NCBI GenBank assembly: GCA_040391535.1
Contig: JBEBXQ010000013.1
Span: forward strand, 1 to 51,741
Source: JBEBXQ01 sp040391535
GTDB taxonomy: Bacteria > Bacteroidota > Bacteroidia > Cytophagales > Spirosomataceae
DNA: 51,741 nucleotides
Direction of reading: 5' to 3'
This document shows, piece by piece, positions 40,775-49,259 of the stretch (position 1 is its first letter; every line of letters starts with the position of its first letter). The position numbers and the translations under genes were made by a program. The notes under the pieces are model-generated. The model made no database searches. It was not told where the DNA came from and worked only from the letters and a program-made list of their open reading frames with translations.

Positions 40775-42451
40775 ATGATGAAAATCCGATTTAAAAAATA
40801 TACATCCTCACTGCTGGCAGTCTTGCTGTTTGCTTCCTGTGAGAATCTGGATGAAGTTAACGTTAATCCGAACAGTGCCGAGGAAGTTTCATCCAATTAC
40901 CTGGTCTCCTATGTGCTGACCAATACGGCCCGGTCTTATTATAACCTGGGTGCGGAAGGACGACAGATTCCATGTGCAATGCAATATACGCAGTATGGGC
41001 CTTCCCAAAATGTGCCTGTTGTGAATCATTATGGCTGGACTGCCCAAAACTGGGGAGAATACTACGAAATGCTGAGAAACGTAAAACTGATTTACGAGAA
41101 CTCACAAAAAGATGACAATTTGTTCTTCAGGGCGGTAGCACTTACTATGCGTTCTTTTATTTTCGGCCTGATGACGGATCTTTTTGGTGATATTCCCTAT
41201 TCTGAGGCACTTAAAGCCACTACCGGATCTTATTTTCCTGCTTATGATGAACAGAAAAATGTTTACAAGGGGATTCTTGAAGATCTGAAAGAAGCTGACC
41301 GGCTGCTGAGTAATCTTTCTCCTTCAGACGGAATTAATGCCACCACTGATGTAATGTTTAAGGGTGACAGTCAGAAATGGAGAAAATTCACCAATGCACT
41401 TCGTTTACGGTACGTTCTCAGGGTAATCGAGAAAAAGTCTGAAATGAGCGCTTTGGGTATTAATCTGGAAGAGGAATTCAAAAATGCTTCAGCCTTTACT
41501 TTTACCTCTAATGCCGATGATGCATTAGTCAGTTTCCTGGGTATTAACCGGGAGAATTCAACTCCCGGTGGTCTGTTAAATGCAGCTAATCCGGAATTTA
41601 CGATCAAGGCGGGTAAACCATTTGTAGATCGTTTATTTGAACTGAATGACCCTCGTTTACATCGCTGGGTACAGCCGGTACAACGCAAATGGTCATTGCA
41701 TACCAAAGTGGAAAAAGATACCATAGTAACAAACAGTTTCAATGAGTCTTTTACCGTAACACTGGTGCCGGCTGCGGGCATCTCTGGTATTGATACTTCT
41801 TTATACGTGGGGCAGCCGATCGGAATACCGGTAGTGGAAATCTCTGCTTACAACAAAGGAACTGATGAAACGGCTTATCACCCGGAAAGAAACCCTTATA
41901 TTTCCTTTCTTCATGACCGGTACCGGAAAAACTCAGATACTTACATTCAGATGAACCTGATTACCTATGCTGAAGTAGAGTTTATTCTGGCGGAGGCCGC
42001 AGAATTGGGCGGACTGGGAGTCAGTGACAGTGAAAGTCATTATAAAAATGCGATCAGGGCTGCTATGGATAAGTATGGCGTGAGTGAAGCCAAAGCCTTT
42101 AAATTTGACGATTATTATCAACAGCAGTCTGTTGATCTGAGTAAAGCGGCTAATCGTCAGGAGCGCATAATTGAGCAAAAATGGATCTCTTCCTGGCTTA
42201 ATATTCAATCGTGGTTTGACTGGAGACGGACCGGTTACCCGGCATTGAAAACGGGGCCTGTTGCGCAGTTTGGTCCCGCAATACCAGTGCGATATATGTA
42301 TCCTGTACCTAATCTGGATCCTGTTTATCTGGTTAATTATGATGGTGCGGTCAACAGATTGGAGTCCACTTCCTATATCCCTTCAGGACAAAGCAGGGAT
42401 CATGCTTATGCGAAAATGTGGTTAATTCAGGGGACGGGTAAGCCATGGTAA
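40775..42451 (+). CDS. SusD/RagB family outer-membrane lipoprotein (SusD-like_2 type)
   Basis: A 558-residue surface lipoprotein paired with SusC. The ATG at 40775 (a second at 40778) gives a signal peptide with the lipobox LLFASC; the in-frame TTG at 40754 overlaps susC and is rejected. The mature part begins ENLDEVNVNPN, typical of SusD-like proteins. It contains LMTDLFGDIPYSEAL, RYVLRVIEK and FILAEAAELG, which are TPR-like helices, and WFDWRRTGYP near the end. These favour the starch-binding-associated SusD-like_2 group. It forms a lid over the SusC barrel and binds the ligand. It starts 10 bases after susC and ends at a strong terminator. Confidence 0.92.
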   Translation: MMKIRFKKYTSSLLAVLLFASCENLDEVNVNPNSAEEVSSNYLVSYVLTNTARSYYNLGAEGRQIPCAMQYTQYGPSQNVPVVNHYGWTAQNWGEYYEMLRNVKLIYENSQKDDNLFFRAVALTMRSFIFGLMTDLFGDIPYSEALKATTGSYFPAYDEQKNVYKGILEDLKEADRLLSNLSPSDGINATTDVMFKGDSQKWRKFTNALRLRYVLRVIEKKSEMSALGINLEEEFKNASAFTFTSNADDALVSFLGINRENSTPGGLLNAANPEFTIKAGKPFVDRLFELNDPRLHRWVQPVQRKWSLHTKVEKDTIVTNSFNESFTVTLVPAAGISGIDTSLYVGQPIGIPVVEISAYNKGTDETAYHPERNPYISFLHDRYRKNSDTYIQMNLITYAEVEFILAEAAELGGLGVSDSESHYKNAIRAAMDKYGVSEAKAFKFDDYYQQQSVDLSKAANRQERIIEQKWISSWLNIQSWFDWRRTGYPALKTGPVAQFGPAIPVRYMYPVPNLDPVYLVNYDGAVNRLESTSYIPSGQSRDHAYAKMWLIQGTGKPW

Positions 42452-42576
42452 TATTGTATAGTAACCTGTTAAATAGATATAAATATCAAATGAAAAAATT
42501 GTGGATTTTTGTAGTAAGCAAATTGTACTGCTATTCCTAAATCCTAAAGAAATTTACAGGCGTTTTATTGAATGAG

Positions 42577-42615
42577 AACTTCGGGATGCATCATCTATGC
42601 ATCCCGAAGTTTTTT
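42577..42615 (+). terminator. Strong terminator after susD
   Basis: A 15-bp perfect stem (42577-42591 / 42597-42611) with the 5-base loop catct, followed by a T-run. It lies about 125 bases after the susD stop and clearly ends the fecR-susC-susD transcript. Confidence 0.88.
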
Positions 42616-42692
42616 GTATCCTGTACACCGCGTGTTGGGGATGCCAGGTTTGAGAACCGGAGAAGGAAAGGACCAGAATTATTTTATTTTTA

Positions 42693-43064
42693 TTATTTGT
42701 TATAGTAATTATCCGGGGCTGTTTTGTGACTTCTCAGCAAACTGCCACTCAGGGATGCCAGGCCCGCAACAATACCTCCAATCAGGCCGGTAATCAGAAT
42801 AAGGAGAAAAGAGTTGCCCTGTAATGGTAACAGATTAGCAATGCGCTGCGAAAGAATCTGATGGTTCTGCTGGTCTATTATCCAGGCCATTCCGGCCCAC
42901 AGGCAGAATATCGCCAGAAATCCTGAGAGAAATGAGGCTATATTATTTTGATTGAGAATGGCGGAAATAAGAAAGATAATGGGGACAAGGCTCCACCAGG
43001 GTAATAGCAATCCTCCCAGGTATACCAAAACCGCGTTTAAAATAATGGATAATACAAACTTCAT
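42693..43064 (-). CDS. Small polytopic membrane protein, unknown
   Basis: A 123-residue protein with about four hydrophobic helices (about 2-20, 23-38, 45-65 and 87-108). The last contains the small-residue-rich LITGLIGGIVAGLASLSGSLL, and a short polar C-terminus follows. I do not recognise a family. It lies 36 bases downstream of the penicillin-acylase-like gene on the same strand, so it is probably cotranscribed with it. Confidence 0.65.
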   Translation of the reverse strand: MKFVLSIILNAVLVYLGGLLLPWWSLVPIIFLISAILNQNNIASFLSGFLAIFCLWAGMAWIIDQQNHQILSQRIANLLPLQGNSFLLILITGLIGGIVAGLASLSGSLLRSHKTAPDNYYNK

Positions 43065-43100
43065 TTTTATCAGATTGAGATTAGAATCGTATTAAGTGTG

Positions 43101-45548
43101 TCAGGGCTGGAGTTGCATAGTCCATTTTACACGACTGTCAGTCTTGTCTGAGGTGCTTTTCATAAACCACAACCTGTATAAATCACCCCGTTCCCAGGTT
43201 TCTATAAAATCATCATAAAAACGACTTCCCGGGTTCCCGTTTTGCCCTGCCGGATAGACACCGTAAGCTTCAGTTTCTTTCCCCAGTTCTACAATCATCC
43301 GCCAGCTTGGGCCATGGCTTTTGGTCATCGCATTAATCGTATTGTTATAGCCCCCTACGTGCAGGTTTTCATGCGCCAGAGCAGGAACAGCTTCTTTTAA
43401 TAAATGGTAAATGGTTGGTTTTTTAAATTTCGCCCATTCAAGCACCCCTTCTTTTTCTGCTGTATTCAATCTTACACATGCCCTTTTGAAAGCGTTAGTA
43501 ATGGCATCGGCACGAGTTTCAACAGTGGGTGTATGCATCTGGTCATAAAAGTGAGAAGTAGAATCTTTAATTAATAATTCTATCATGGTCTCCAGCCGGG
43601 GCATGGGTGCTGAAGGGAAGGACTGCTGCATTTCATCGGCAAATATGACCTTGTTGAGCGTATCAACCCAGCATTGATAGATGGTTTGTCCGGTTGACTC
43701 CGGAGTCGCGTTCAGATCCCAGTTACGGAATGCCGTAAGGTGTTTTTTCTCGTTGTCATCCAGCTCATCTGTTTTGATATGTTGCAGCAAAACCGGCCTT
43801 ACGTAACGCGCTTCCACATTATGATAATCGTAAAGAAGCTGTTTCATGTCATCGGTACGGATATTCTGCATTTTATCCAGTTTTTCACTGATGGCTGTCC
43901 CCCGTGCTGTGATGTAGCTCCCCGGAATGAAATAAGGGTATGATTTGTCAACCGGGCGCTGATTGGCACTTTGCAGAAACCCTTGTGAAGGATTTAAACT
44001 ATGCGGATTTTCCTTCTGAGGAATAAAACCCTGCCAGTCATAAGTATCATCCTGTCCGGGCATCACATATACACCTTGTCCCTCCCAGCGGGCCGGAAAC
44101 TTCCCTTGCTGCCAGATGGCAATGTCCCCTGATCTGGAGGCAAATATAAAATTCTGTCCGGGGCAATCATAAAGGCTGATGGCCTTTTCATAGTCGGCAT
44201 AGTTTCTGGCGCGGTTAAGATGATAAAATGCCAGTCCTTCATTTGAAGGAGCATGCGCTATCCATTTTACCGCCAGGTTCTGCTCTCCGGAAGCGGCATT
44301 CTGAAAGCTGCGGTCAAACATCACCGGCCCGAATACCGTATAGGCGACAGTATCATAAACAGGCTCCTGCCCCTTGATATTGATTCTCTCCAGCTTCAGT
44401 TCCGTTGGCTGCCATTCGTTATTATACCAGTATTCTTTTTTGGTTTCATCCCTGAAGCGGATAGTAAAATAGTCTTTTACATCACGCTGCGCATTGGTTA
44501 CTCCCCAGGCTACGTCATTATTAAAACCAATGATCACAAACGGAACCCCCGGGAGAGAAACTCCGTAGGTGTTGGACGAAGGTGCCGAAAGTTGTATTTC
44601 ATACCAGATGGAAGGTAATGATAGTTCAAGGTGCGGGTCATTGCAGAGAATAGGGCCTCCGCTGGCCGTTTTGCTGCCGGCCACTACCCAGTTATTGCTA
44701 CCATTGCGGTGGTCTGCCGGATAACTTTCTTCCAAAGCTGACAGCGTTTTGTTATTGAAATATAAACTGTCGGCTGTGCCCGGCGCTACCGGTGTAATAC
44801 CCGGTGGTGCAAAGGGAGTGCCTTTGGGAATGATCGGGTGAAGCGAGTCGGGAACCTGAGGATAGAGTATATTCAGTTCATCAGCATTGAAAATGGCCTT
44901 CGCCCTTGTATAGCCCAGATCATTTTCCGTGCCGCCCGCAAGCATTTTTGCCATCATTTTCAGTAATAATGCTGATCGTAAATTATTCCATTCTTCAGGT
45001 TCTGCATTTAATAATTTATACTCCAGCGGCCAGTCCGACGGTTTAAGAGACCGGATATAAGCATTGATACCATTGGTGTAAGCATTGAATATCTGTAATG
45101 AAAGGGGATCGTTTTCGATCATTTTTAATGCATTTTCTGCCGCGTATACCATCCCCAGCCTCCTTTGCTCCCTGTCATATGTGATGGCTTTGGGGCCCGC
45201 AATCTCACTTGCCCGGCCAGCGGCAGCACGTGTTTGCAGATCCATCTGAAAGAGCCTGAATCTGGCGTGAAGATAACCCTGGGTAAAATAGAGATCTTCG
45301 TCATTTTCTGCAAAAACATGCGGGACAAGCCTTTCATCCAGGAAAATATCGACTTTCCCTTTCACTCCATCCACTATTAATTTTTCTCCGAAGTCATGAT
45401 CGTAGGGTTCTGCATTTTGCCAGAACCCATGCTGAGGACTTACAAAATGACCCAATGCCATGGGTATGGCGTCTCCCCAGGAGCGGCTTAATGCATAAAC
45501 CAATATCAAAGTAATGAAGCTGGAAAGGAAAACTTTGAATAAACGCAT
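43101..45548 (-). CDS. Penicillin acylase (Ntn-hydrolase) family protein
   Basis: An 815-residue S45-type Ntn hydrolase. The ATG at 45548 gives an N-terminal hydrophobic segment (LFKVFLSSFITLILVYALS), so it is exported or anchored to act in the periplasm. The alpha-chain region has YFTQGYLHARFRLFQMDLQ. The self-cleavage site is GSNNWVV, whose Ser becomes the N-terminal nucleophile of the beta chain, followed by SGGPILCNDPHLELSLPSIWYE. GVSLPGVPFVIIGFNNDVAWGVTNA is also diagnostic. Family members cleave amide bonds of penicillins, acyl-homoserine lactones or acylated peptides; the substrate here cannot be deduced. Cotranscribed with the small membrane protein. Confidence 0.9.
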   Translation of the reverse strand: MRLFKVFLSSFITLILVYALSRSWGDAIPMALGHFVSPQHGFWQNAEPYDHDFGEKLIVDGVKGKVDIFLDERLVPHVFAENDEDLYFTQGYLHARFRLFQMDLQTRAAAGRASEIAGPKAITYDREQRRLGMVYAAENALKMIENDPLSLQIFNAYTNGINAYIRSLKPSDWPLEYKLLNAEPEEWNNLRSALLLKMMAKMLAGGTENDLGYTRAKAIFNADELNILYPQVPDSLHPIIPKGTPFAPPGITPVAPGTADSLYFNNKTLSALEESYPADHRNGSNNWVVAGSKTASGGPILCNDPHLELSLPSIWYEIQLSAPSSNTYGVSLPGVPFVIIGFNNDVAWGVTNAQRDVKDYFTIRFRDETKKEYWYNNEWQPTELKLERINIKGQEPVYDTVAYTVFGPVMFDRSFQNAASGEQNLAVKWIAHAPSNEGLAFYHLNRARNYADYEKAISLYDCPGQNFIFASRSGDIAIWQQGKFPARWEGQGVYVMPGQDDTYDWQGFIPQKENPHSLNPSQGFLQSANQRPVDKSYPYFIPGSYITARGTAISEKLDKMQNIRTDDMKQLLYDYHNVEARYVRPVLLQHIKTDELDDNEKKHLTAFRNWDLNATPESTGQTIYQCWVDTLNKVIFADEMQQSFPSAPMPRLETMIELLIKDSTSHFYDQMHTPTVETRADAITNAFKRACVRLNTAEKEGVLEWAKFKKPTIYHLLKEAVPALAHENLHVGGYNNTINAMTKSHGPSWRMIVELGKETEAYGVYPAGQNGNPGSRFYDDFIETWERGDLYRLWFMKSTSDKTDSRVKWTMQLQP

Positions 45549-45675
45549 GGAATCAGACAGGGTTTTAACACATATTGAAGATCGCACTTCTAAATAATAA
45601 ACATTTCAGGACTATTCAAAAAACAATCGGATAAACTGTTATTTCAAGGAAATTAGCCTCTTCAGGGAATATTCG

Positions 45676-45683
45676 TAATTTTG
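45676..45683 (+). promoter_or_regulatory. Candidate -7 element (TAATTTTG) for the PhnA-domain gene
   Basis: An exact TAnnTTTG match 29 bases before the ATG at 45712. No TTTG is found at the -33 position. Confidence 0.4.
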
Positions 45684-45711
45684 CAGCCAGTTCTAACCAA
45701 TTTTTTTGATA

Positions 45712-45921
45712 ATGGAAGTTAAAGACAGCAACGGGAATTTGTTACAGGACGGAGATACCGTCGTATTAATTAAAGATCTGAAAGTGAAAGGAACCTCAAC
45801 CACATTGAAAAGAGGTAAAGTGGTTAAAAATATCAGATTAACAGATAATGAAGACGAGATTGATTGCAGGGTGGATAAAGTAAGCATGGTACTTCGTACT
45901 GAATTTGTTAAAAAGGCGTGA
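45712..45921 (+). CDS. PhnA-domain protein lacking the zinc ribbon
   Basis: A 69-residue protein matching the C-terminal domain of PhnA/YjdM: VKDSNGNLLQDGDTV, IKDLKVKGTSTTLKRG, KNIRL and EIDCRVDKV, ending LRTEFVKKA. E. coli PhnA carries an extra N-terminal zinc-ribbon half, absent here. Despite the old alkylphosphonate name, no phosphonate role is established for the stand-alone domain. The ATG at 45712 is preferred over a TTG at 45706. Its TGA stop is inside the palindromic terminator 45918-45951. Confidence 0.88.
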   Translation: MEVKDSNGNLLQDGDTVVLIKDLKVKGTSTTLKRGKVVKNIRLTDNEDEIDCRVDKVSMVLRTEFVKKA

Positions 45922-45951
45922 TGTAAAAAGGGTATACCCTTTTTACATCAC
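45918..45951. terminator. 34-base perfect palindrome shared by convergent genes
   Basis: gtgatgtaaaaagggta and taccctttttacatcac are exact reverse complements with no spacer. The plus-strand TGA (45919-45921) lies in the left arm and the minus-strand TGA (45948-45950) in the right. The A/T runs near the centre suit termination in both directions. Confidence 0.8.
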
Positions 45952-47606
45952 TGATTAAGTACCCATTTCTTATGTTGCTTTTGACCGTTCTTTTCCAGCT
46001 GTATAATATATACACCTCCTGGTAACCAGGAAAAATCAAAAGACGCATTGGCTGCATTTACATTCAGGGGTTGATCAAATACATGAATCCCCATCATATT
46101 AATCAATGTAAGTTTCTGAGGAAGCTGCTGACCAGGCCGGGCGATAAGATTTAGCTGCCCGTCGGATGGATTGGGGCCGAACTGAATTTCTGTCAGTGGC
46201 TCCGGGTTTGATGTAACGGTATCGTCCAGTGAATAACTGCACAGATGTACTTCTTTGCCGGTAAGTTTTATGGTTCTGGTCCAGTTTTGATGGGTCAGAA
46301 AAACAGAAGTTTCTTCATTATCTGCGGCAAAAGGATTGTGCGCGGCTATGAGAATCTCCCTGTCTTTTACAACACCCCGCCAGATTGGTTTCGCCTGTTC
46401 CATAAGGTCACGGGCGGGCTGAGGAATAATCAACTGATAATTTCCTTCAAAAAAATGCCTGAATTGAGACAGGCGGTACAAGCCATAGATAAAATGCTCA
46501 TAGGTAGCAAAATTTCTGTTTTCCTGCTCAATACCCGGATTGTCCCATAACCAGAGCCCTGACGCGCCGGAAAAAAACGGGAAAATAGCGGTGGCCTCAG
46601 CCATGAAAGGTTCTATCCAGGTAGCTTCTGCATTGTAAGCATCGTGATAACGTAGCCATACAAACGGAACAACGGGTTTGTTGCTCCATGCTTTGTTGAC
46701 CTCAATCTGAAATAACAGATAAGACAGGTAGTCTTTGCCAAGCGGATTATCGAAATTATAGTAATAATAAGGAGAAGGGGTCAGTACATCCAGTTGATTG
46801 TAGACGTTTCCGCCGATTTTACCCTCCTCATTATGCATCAGATAATGTGTTCGGGACAGATTGGTGGTCCAGTCTGCCCATGAATTAGTGCTGATGTTAA
46901 GCCAGGTTCCTCTGACCGGAGTATCACTGTAATTGGTTAATTTTGTATAAGCAGGCAGATTTTTTTTTCTTAAATGCTGCAGTGCTTCTGCATACAATCC
47001 CCGGATATCGTTTTTGTAGGTTTTTAAAAAATCATTATCGGAAAGAGCCTTGTAGTTGTCAGGGATCTGATTGCTGGTTTTGAGCAACAGAATTTCCCGG
47101 TCAGTAACTTTCATTCTTTCAACATCCAGGCAAATCAACGCGGCTTTTGGGGTACCGCTTCCTCTTGAGTCCTGAAACTGTTCGGCATACGCATTGGCAA
47201 TCTGATCCCAGTGCGAGCGATAGACGTTCATATCATTTCCCCAGGGACTGCTGATCTCCCGGTCTCCCCAGGGTTGACTATGTGCAGTGGCTACCCCGTA
47301 CCAGAGAAAAGCTCTTTTTTCCGGAGGCAGGGTATTTCCTTCCGGTCCGCTGAAAGTAGCCAGATGACTGAAGCCATGTTTCAGAGGCTTTGATTCATGG
47401 TCATTAAAGCGGGGACCGCCGTAAACAAGGGTAAACGGAAGATCAAAAGCAGGGAACTTATCCCATTGGATGGCATTGTTTTCCTGAACAGTATTAAGCA
47501 CATACGGAGGGCTGCAATTCTGTGTATGGCCTTTGTGCGCCACACATAGTAATTGCAGACAGGCCATACCCGTAAAGAGCCGCTGAATAACTTTTGGTGT
47601 AATCAT
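45948..47606 (-). CDS. T9SS-exported protein with TIM-barrel-like enzymatic domain, unknown
   Basis: A 552-residue exported protein. A signal peptide (about 1-29, LFTGMACLQLLCVAHKGHTQ) is followed by a domain of about 430 residues rich in Trp and Tyr. It includes AALICLDVERMKVTD, a possible acidic active-site strand (Asp-x-Glu), SPYYYYNFDNPLG and FSGASGLWLWDNPG, reminiscent of glycoside-hydrolase barrels, though I cannot place it in a family. The last 75 residues are a type IX sorting domain: IQFGPNPSDGQLNLI, LTLINMMGIHVFD, WLPGGVYIIQL, ending KKWVLNQ. It should be surface-exposed or released. Convergent with the PhnA gene; divergent from the lipoprotein at 47690. Confidence 0.78.
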   Translation of the reverse strand: MITPKVIQRLFTGMACLQLLCVAHKGHTQNCSPPYVLNTVQENNAIQWDKFPAFDLPFTLVYGGPRFNDHESKPLKHGFSHLATFSGPEGNTLPPEKRAFLWYGVATAHSQPWGDREISSPWGNDMNVYRSHWDQIANAYAEQFQDSRGSGTPKAALICLDVERMKVTDREILLLKTSNQIPDNYKALSDNDFLKTYKNDIRGLYAEALQHLRKKNLPAYTKLTNYSDTPVRGTWLNISTNSWADWTTNLSRTHYLMHNEEGKIGGNVYNQLDVLTPSPYYYYNFDNPLGKDYLSYLLFQIEVNKAWSNKPVVPFVWLRYHDAYNAEATWIEPFMAEATAIFPFFSGASGLWLWDNPGIEQENRNFATYEHFIYGLYRLSQFRHFFEGNYQLIIPQPARDLMEQAKPIWRGVVKDREILIAAHNPFAADNEETSVFLTHQNWTRTIKLTGKEVHLCSYSLDDTVTSNPEPLTEIQFGPNPSDGQLNLIARPGQQLPQKLTLINMMGIHVFDQPLNVNAANASFDFSWLPGGVYIIQLEKNGQKQHKKWVLNQ

Positions 47607-47631
47607 GTATCAAATAACGTAACGGAATCGT

Positions 47632-47639
47632 TAATTTTG
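47632..47639 (+). promoter_or_regulatory. Candidate -7 element (TAATTTTG) for the lipocalin-like lipoprotein
   Basis: An exact TAnnTTTG match 51 bases before the ATG at 47690. No clear -33 element at the usual distance. Confidence 0.4.
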
Positions 47640-47689
47640 CAATTATTACTGTTTAAAAACGAAATTCATACCATTAAAATTGGTTAATT

Positions 47690-48157
47690 ATGACAAAAAC
47701 AATCAACAATATAGCCAGAATCTCACTGCTTGTACTGGTAATGGCCTTCATGGCGGCTTGTGGAAAAGATGATGATGAAAACCCTAAACCGGGTGGATCT
47801 GCCGCGGAAGTATTGGTTACTTATCCCTGGAAACTGGTAAGCGTTACGGATGTGGCTGGAAATGAAATAGCAAAGAACAAGCTGGACGCTATAACTACAT
47901 ATCTGTTCAATATGAACTTTACCTTTGCTGCCAATAATACCGTTAAGGCTTTAGATCATGATACAGGACAGGTTAACAATGGCGGAACCTGGTACCTGAA
48001 AGAAAATAATTCGGTACTGGATATTGATGTATCAGGGTTTAAAGGCACATTTGGGGTAAAGGGATTATCAAATAGTAAGATGTCGCTTCAGAATACTTTA
48101 AAAGTCAGCGGCACTGATCAGGAGGGAATACTGGTATTTGAACCTGTGGTGAATTAA
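47690..48157 (+). CDS. Lipocalin-like lipoprotein
   Basis: A 155-residue lipoprotein: a signal peptide (about 1-24) with lipobox FMAAC, then an acidic spacer KDDDENPKPGG. The mature part (about 38-155) begins VLVTYPWKLVSVTD, continues with YLFNMNFTFAANNTV, GGTWYLKENNSVLDI and ends in ILVFEPVVN. This W-K-L...F...G-x-W-x-L pattern is that of small Bacteroidota lipocalin-like domains, beta-barrels of unknown ligand. Monocistronic; its own -7 element is at 47632-47639, and it is closed by a strong terminator shared with the HhH/OmpA operon. Confidence 0.8.
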   Translation: MTKTINNIARISLLVLVMAFMAACGKDDDENPKPGGSAAEVLVTYPWKLVSVTDVAGNEIAKNKLDAITTYLFNMNFTFAANNTVKALDHDTGQVNNGGTWYLKENNSVLDIDVSGFKGTFGVKGLSNSKMSLQNTLKVSGTDQEGILVFEPVVN

Positions 48158-48176
48158 TCCTGAACTATTCTCTTAA

Positions 48177-48214
48177 AACGAGTCCATGATCCGCTGATCA
48201 TGGACTCGTTTTGG
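48177..48214. terminator. Strong bidirectional terminator
   Basis: A 15-bp perfect stem (48177-48191 / 48196-48210) with the 4-base loop cgct, flanked by As on the left and Ts on the right. It ends the plus-strand lipoprotein transcript and the minus-strand OmpA/HhH operon. Confidence 0.88.
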
Positions 48215-48221
48215 TTTCTGA

Positions 48222-48713
48222 TTATTCTTTCCCGCCATCCAGCCGTTCCTGTAACTCGGCCAGCTCGTCCCATTTTTCATCACGGGCGAGCCCTGCCTGC
48301 AGAGGCCAGCTACCGGCATCATGAATCTGGAATCGCGTACCGGCGTTTTTGAGTAAGGTATTAATGTCTTCAGGGTTGCTGTCTGCCAGCTTGCTGAAGG
48401 TATTAATGCCGTTTGCATTCAGGAGTTGTTCTATTTTCGGCCCTATACCTTCAATCACTTTCAGATTGTCACTTTTTTCAGCGGGCTGGACGGTACGTGC
48501 GGTAGCTACGGCAGGCACGATATGCTGAGACCTTGTGCTCCTGCAATCGTTCAATTCTGTTTCCAGTGACGAAAGCTCTCTTCTCATGGACTGAATTCTG
48601 TTATTCATAAGCCAGCGACCGATGAGCCAGCCAATGAAAGCGCATAATGCAAGTAAAAGGAGTATTTCGGAAATCGCTACCGGCTTACTCAGTGGATCTA
48701 ATGCTAATATCAT
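48222..48713 (-). CDS. Membrane-anchored helix-hairpin-helix protein (paralogue 1)
   Basis: A 163-residue protein with three parts: one transmembrane helix (about 14-36, ILLLLALCAFIGWLIGRWLM), a charged coiled-coil-like helix (about 38-60), and a C-terminal region with a helix-hairpin-helix, LKVIEGIGPKIEQLLNANGI. That motif appears in proteins annotated as flap-endonuclease-like 5' nucleases or DUF4332-like; here only the DNA-binding-type hairpin is evident and no nuclease site is seen. Basic residues after the helix predict a cytoplasmic C-terminus. The tail SWPLQAGLARDEKWDELAELQ aligns with the neighbouring gene, its paralogue. Third gene of the OmpA-HhH-HhH operon. Confidence 0.75.
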   Translation of the reverse strand: MILALDPLSKPVAISEILLLLALCAFIGWLIGRWLMNNRIQSMRRELSSLETELNDCRSTRSQHIVPAVATARTVQPAEKSDNLKVIEGIGPKIEQLLNANGINTFSKLADSNPEDINTLLKNAGTRFQIHDAGSWPLQAGLARDEKWDELAELQERLDGGKE

Positions 48714-48757
48714 TGTTTTATAAATTTCAGGTTGAAAATCAGATAATCTGAACTGTT

Positions 48758-49225
48758 TCAGGCTATGCCGCCATCCAGTTCATCCTGCCAGGCTTTGAGT
48801 GTTTCCCACTCACCGTCAGCAGCCAGTCGGGCCTGTCTGGGCCAGGTATCCGGCTGATGCATTCTGAATTTCGGGCCAGCATTCTCCAGGATTTCCTTTA
48901 GACTTTCTACACGGGTTTCACTTAACTGACGAAAAGTGGATATCCCGGATACATTGAGCAGTTTTTCGATTTTCGGACCAATACCTTCAATGATTTTCAG
49001 GTCGTCAGAGAGTACACGGGCGGACGTTACAGGCACAAAGCTGATGAGGCTCTTTTTGCATATTTCGAGTTCTCCGGCAATGCGGTCAATTTGCTTTTGC
49101 AAATCTTCAACAGTGCGGTTACCGGACCTGTGCCCGATAATATAGCCGACAATGCCTGCCACCAGCAGCATAAGCATATGCTGCCACCAGGCATTTGGAA
49201 GTTCATTTGGATTTAACTGAAACAT
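48758..49225 (-). CDS. Membrane-anchored helix-hairpin-helix protein (paralogue 2)
   Basis: A 155-residue paralogue of the downstream gene with the same layout. It has a transmembrane helix (about 15-35, HMLMLLVAGIVGYIIGH), a basic boundary (HRSGNR), a short coiled coil, and the hairpin DLKIIEGIGPKIEKLLNVSGI. The C-terminal motif TWPRQARLAADGEWETLKAWQDELDGG corresponds to the same region in the other copy, so the two arose by duplication. Positive-inside charges put the hairpin in the cytoplasm. It lies 35 bases after the OmpA-like gene and 44 before its paralogue. Function unknown. Confidence 0.75.
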   Translation of the reverse strand: MFQLNPNELPNAWWQHMLMLLVAGIVGYIIGHRSGNRTVEDLQKQIDRIAGELEICKKSLISFVPVTSARVLSDDLKIIEGIGPKIEKLLNVSGISTFRQLSETRVESLKEILENAGPKFRMHQPDTWPRQARLAADGEWETLKAWQDELDGGIA

Positions 49226-49259
49226 AATATTATGATCTTTTGGAGTTGGATAAAAAGGA

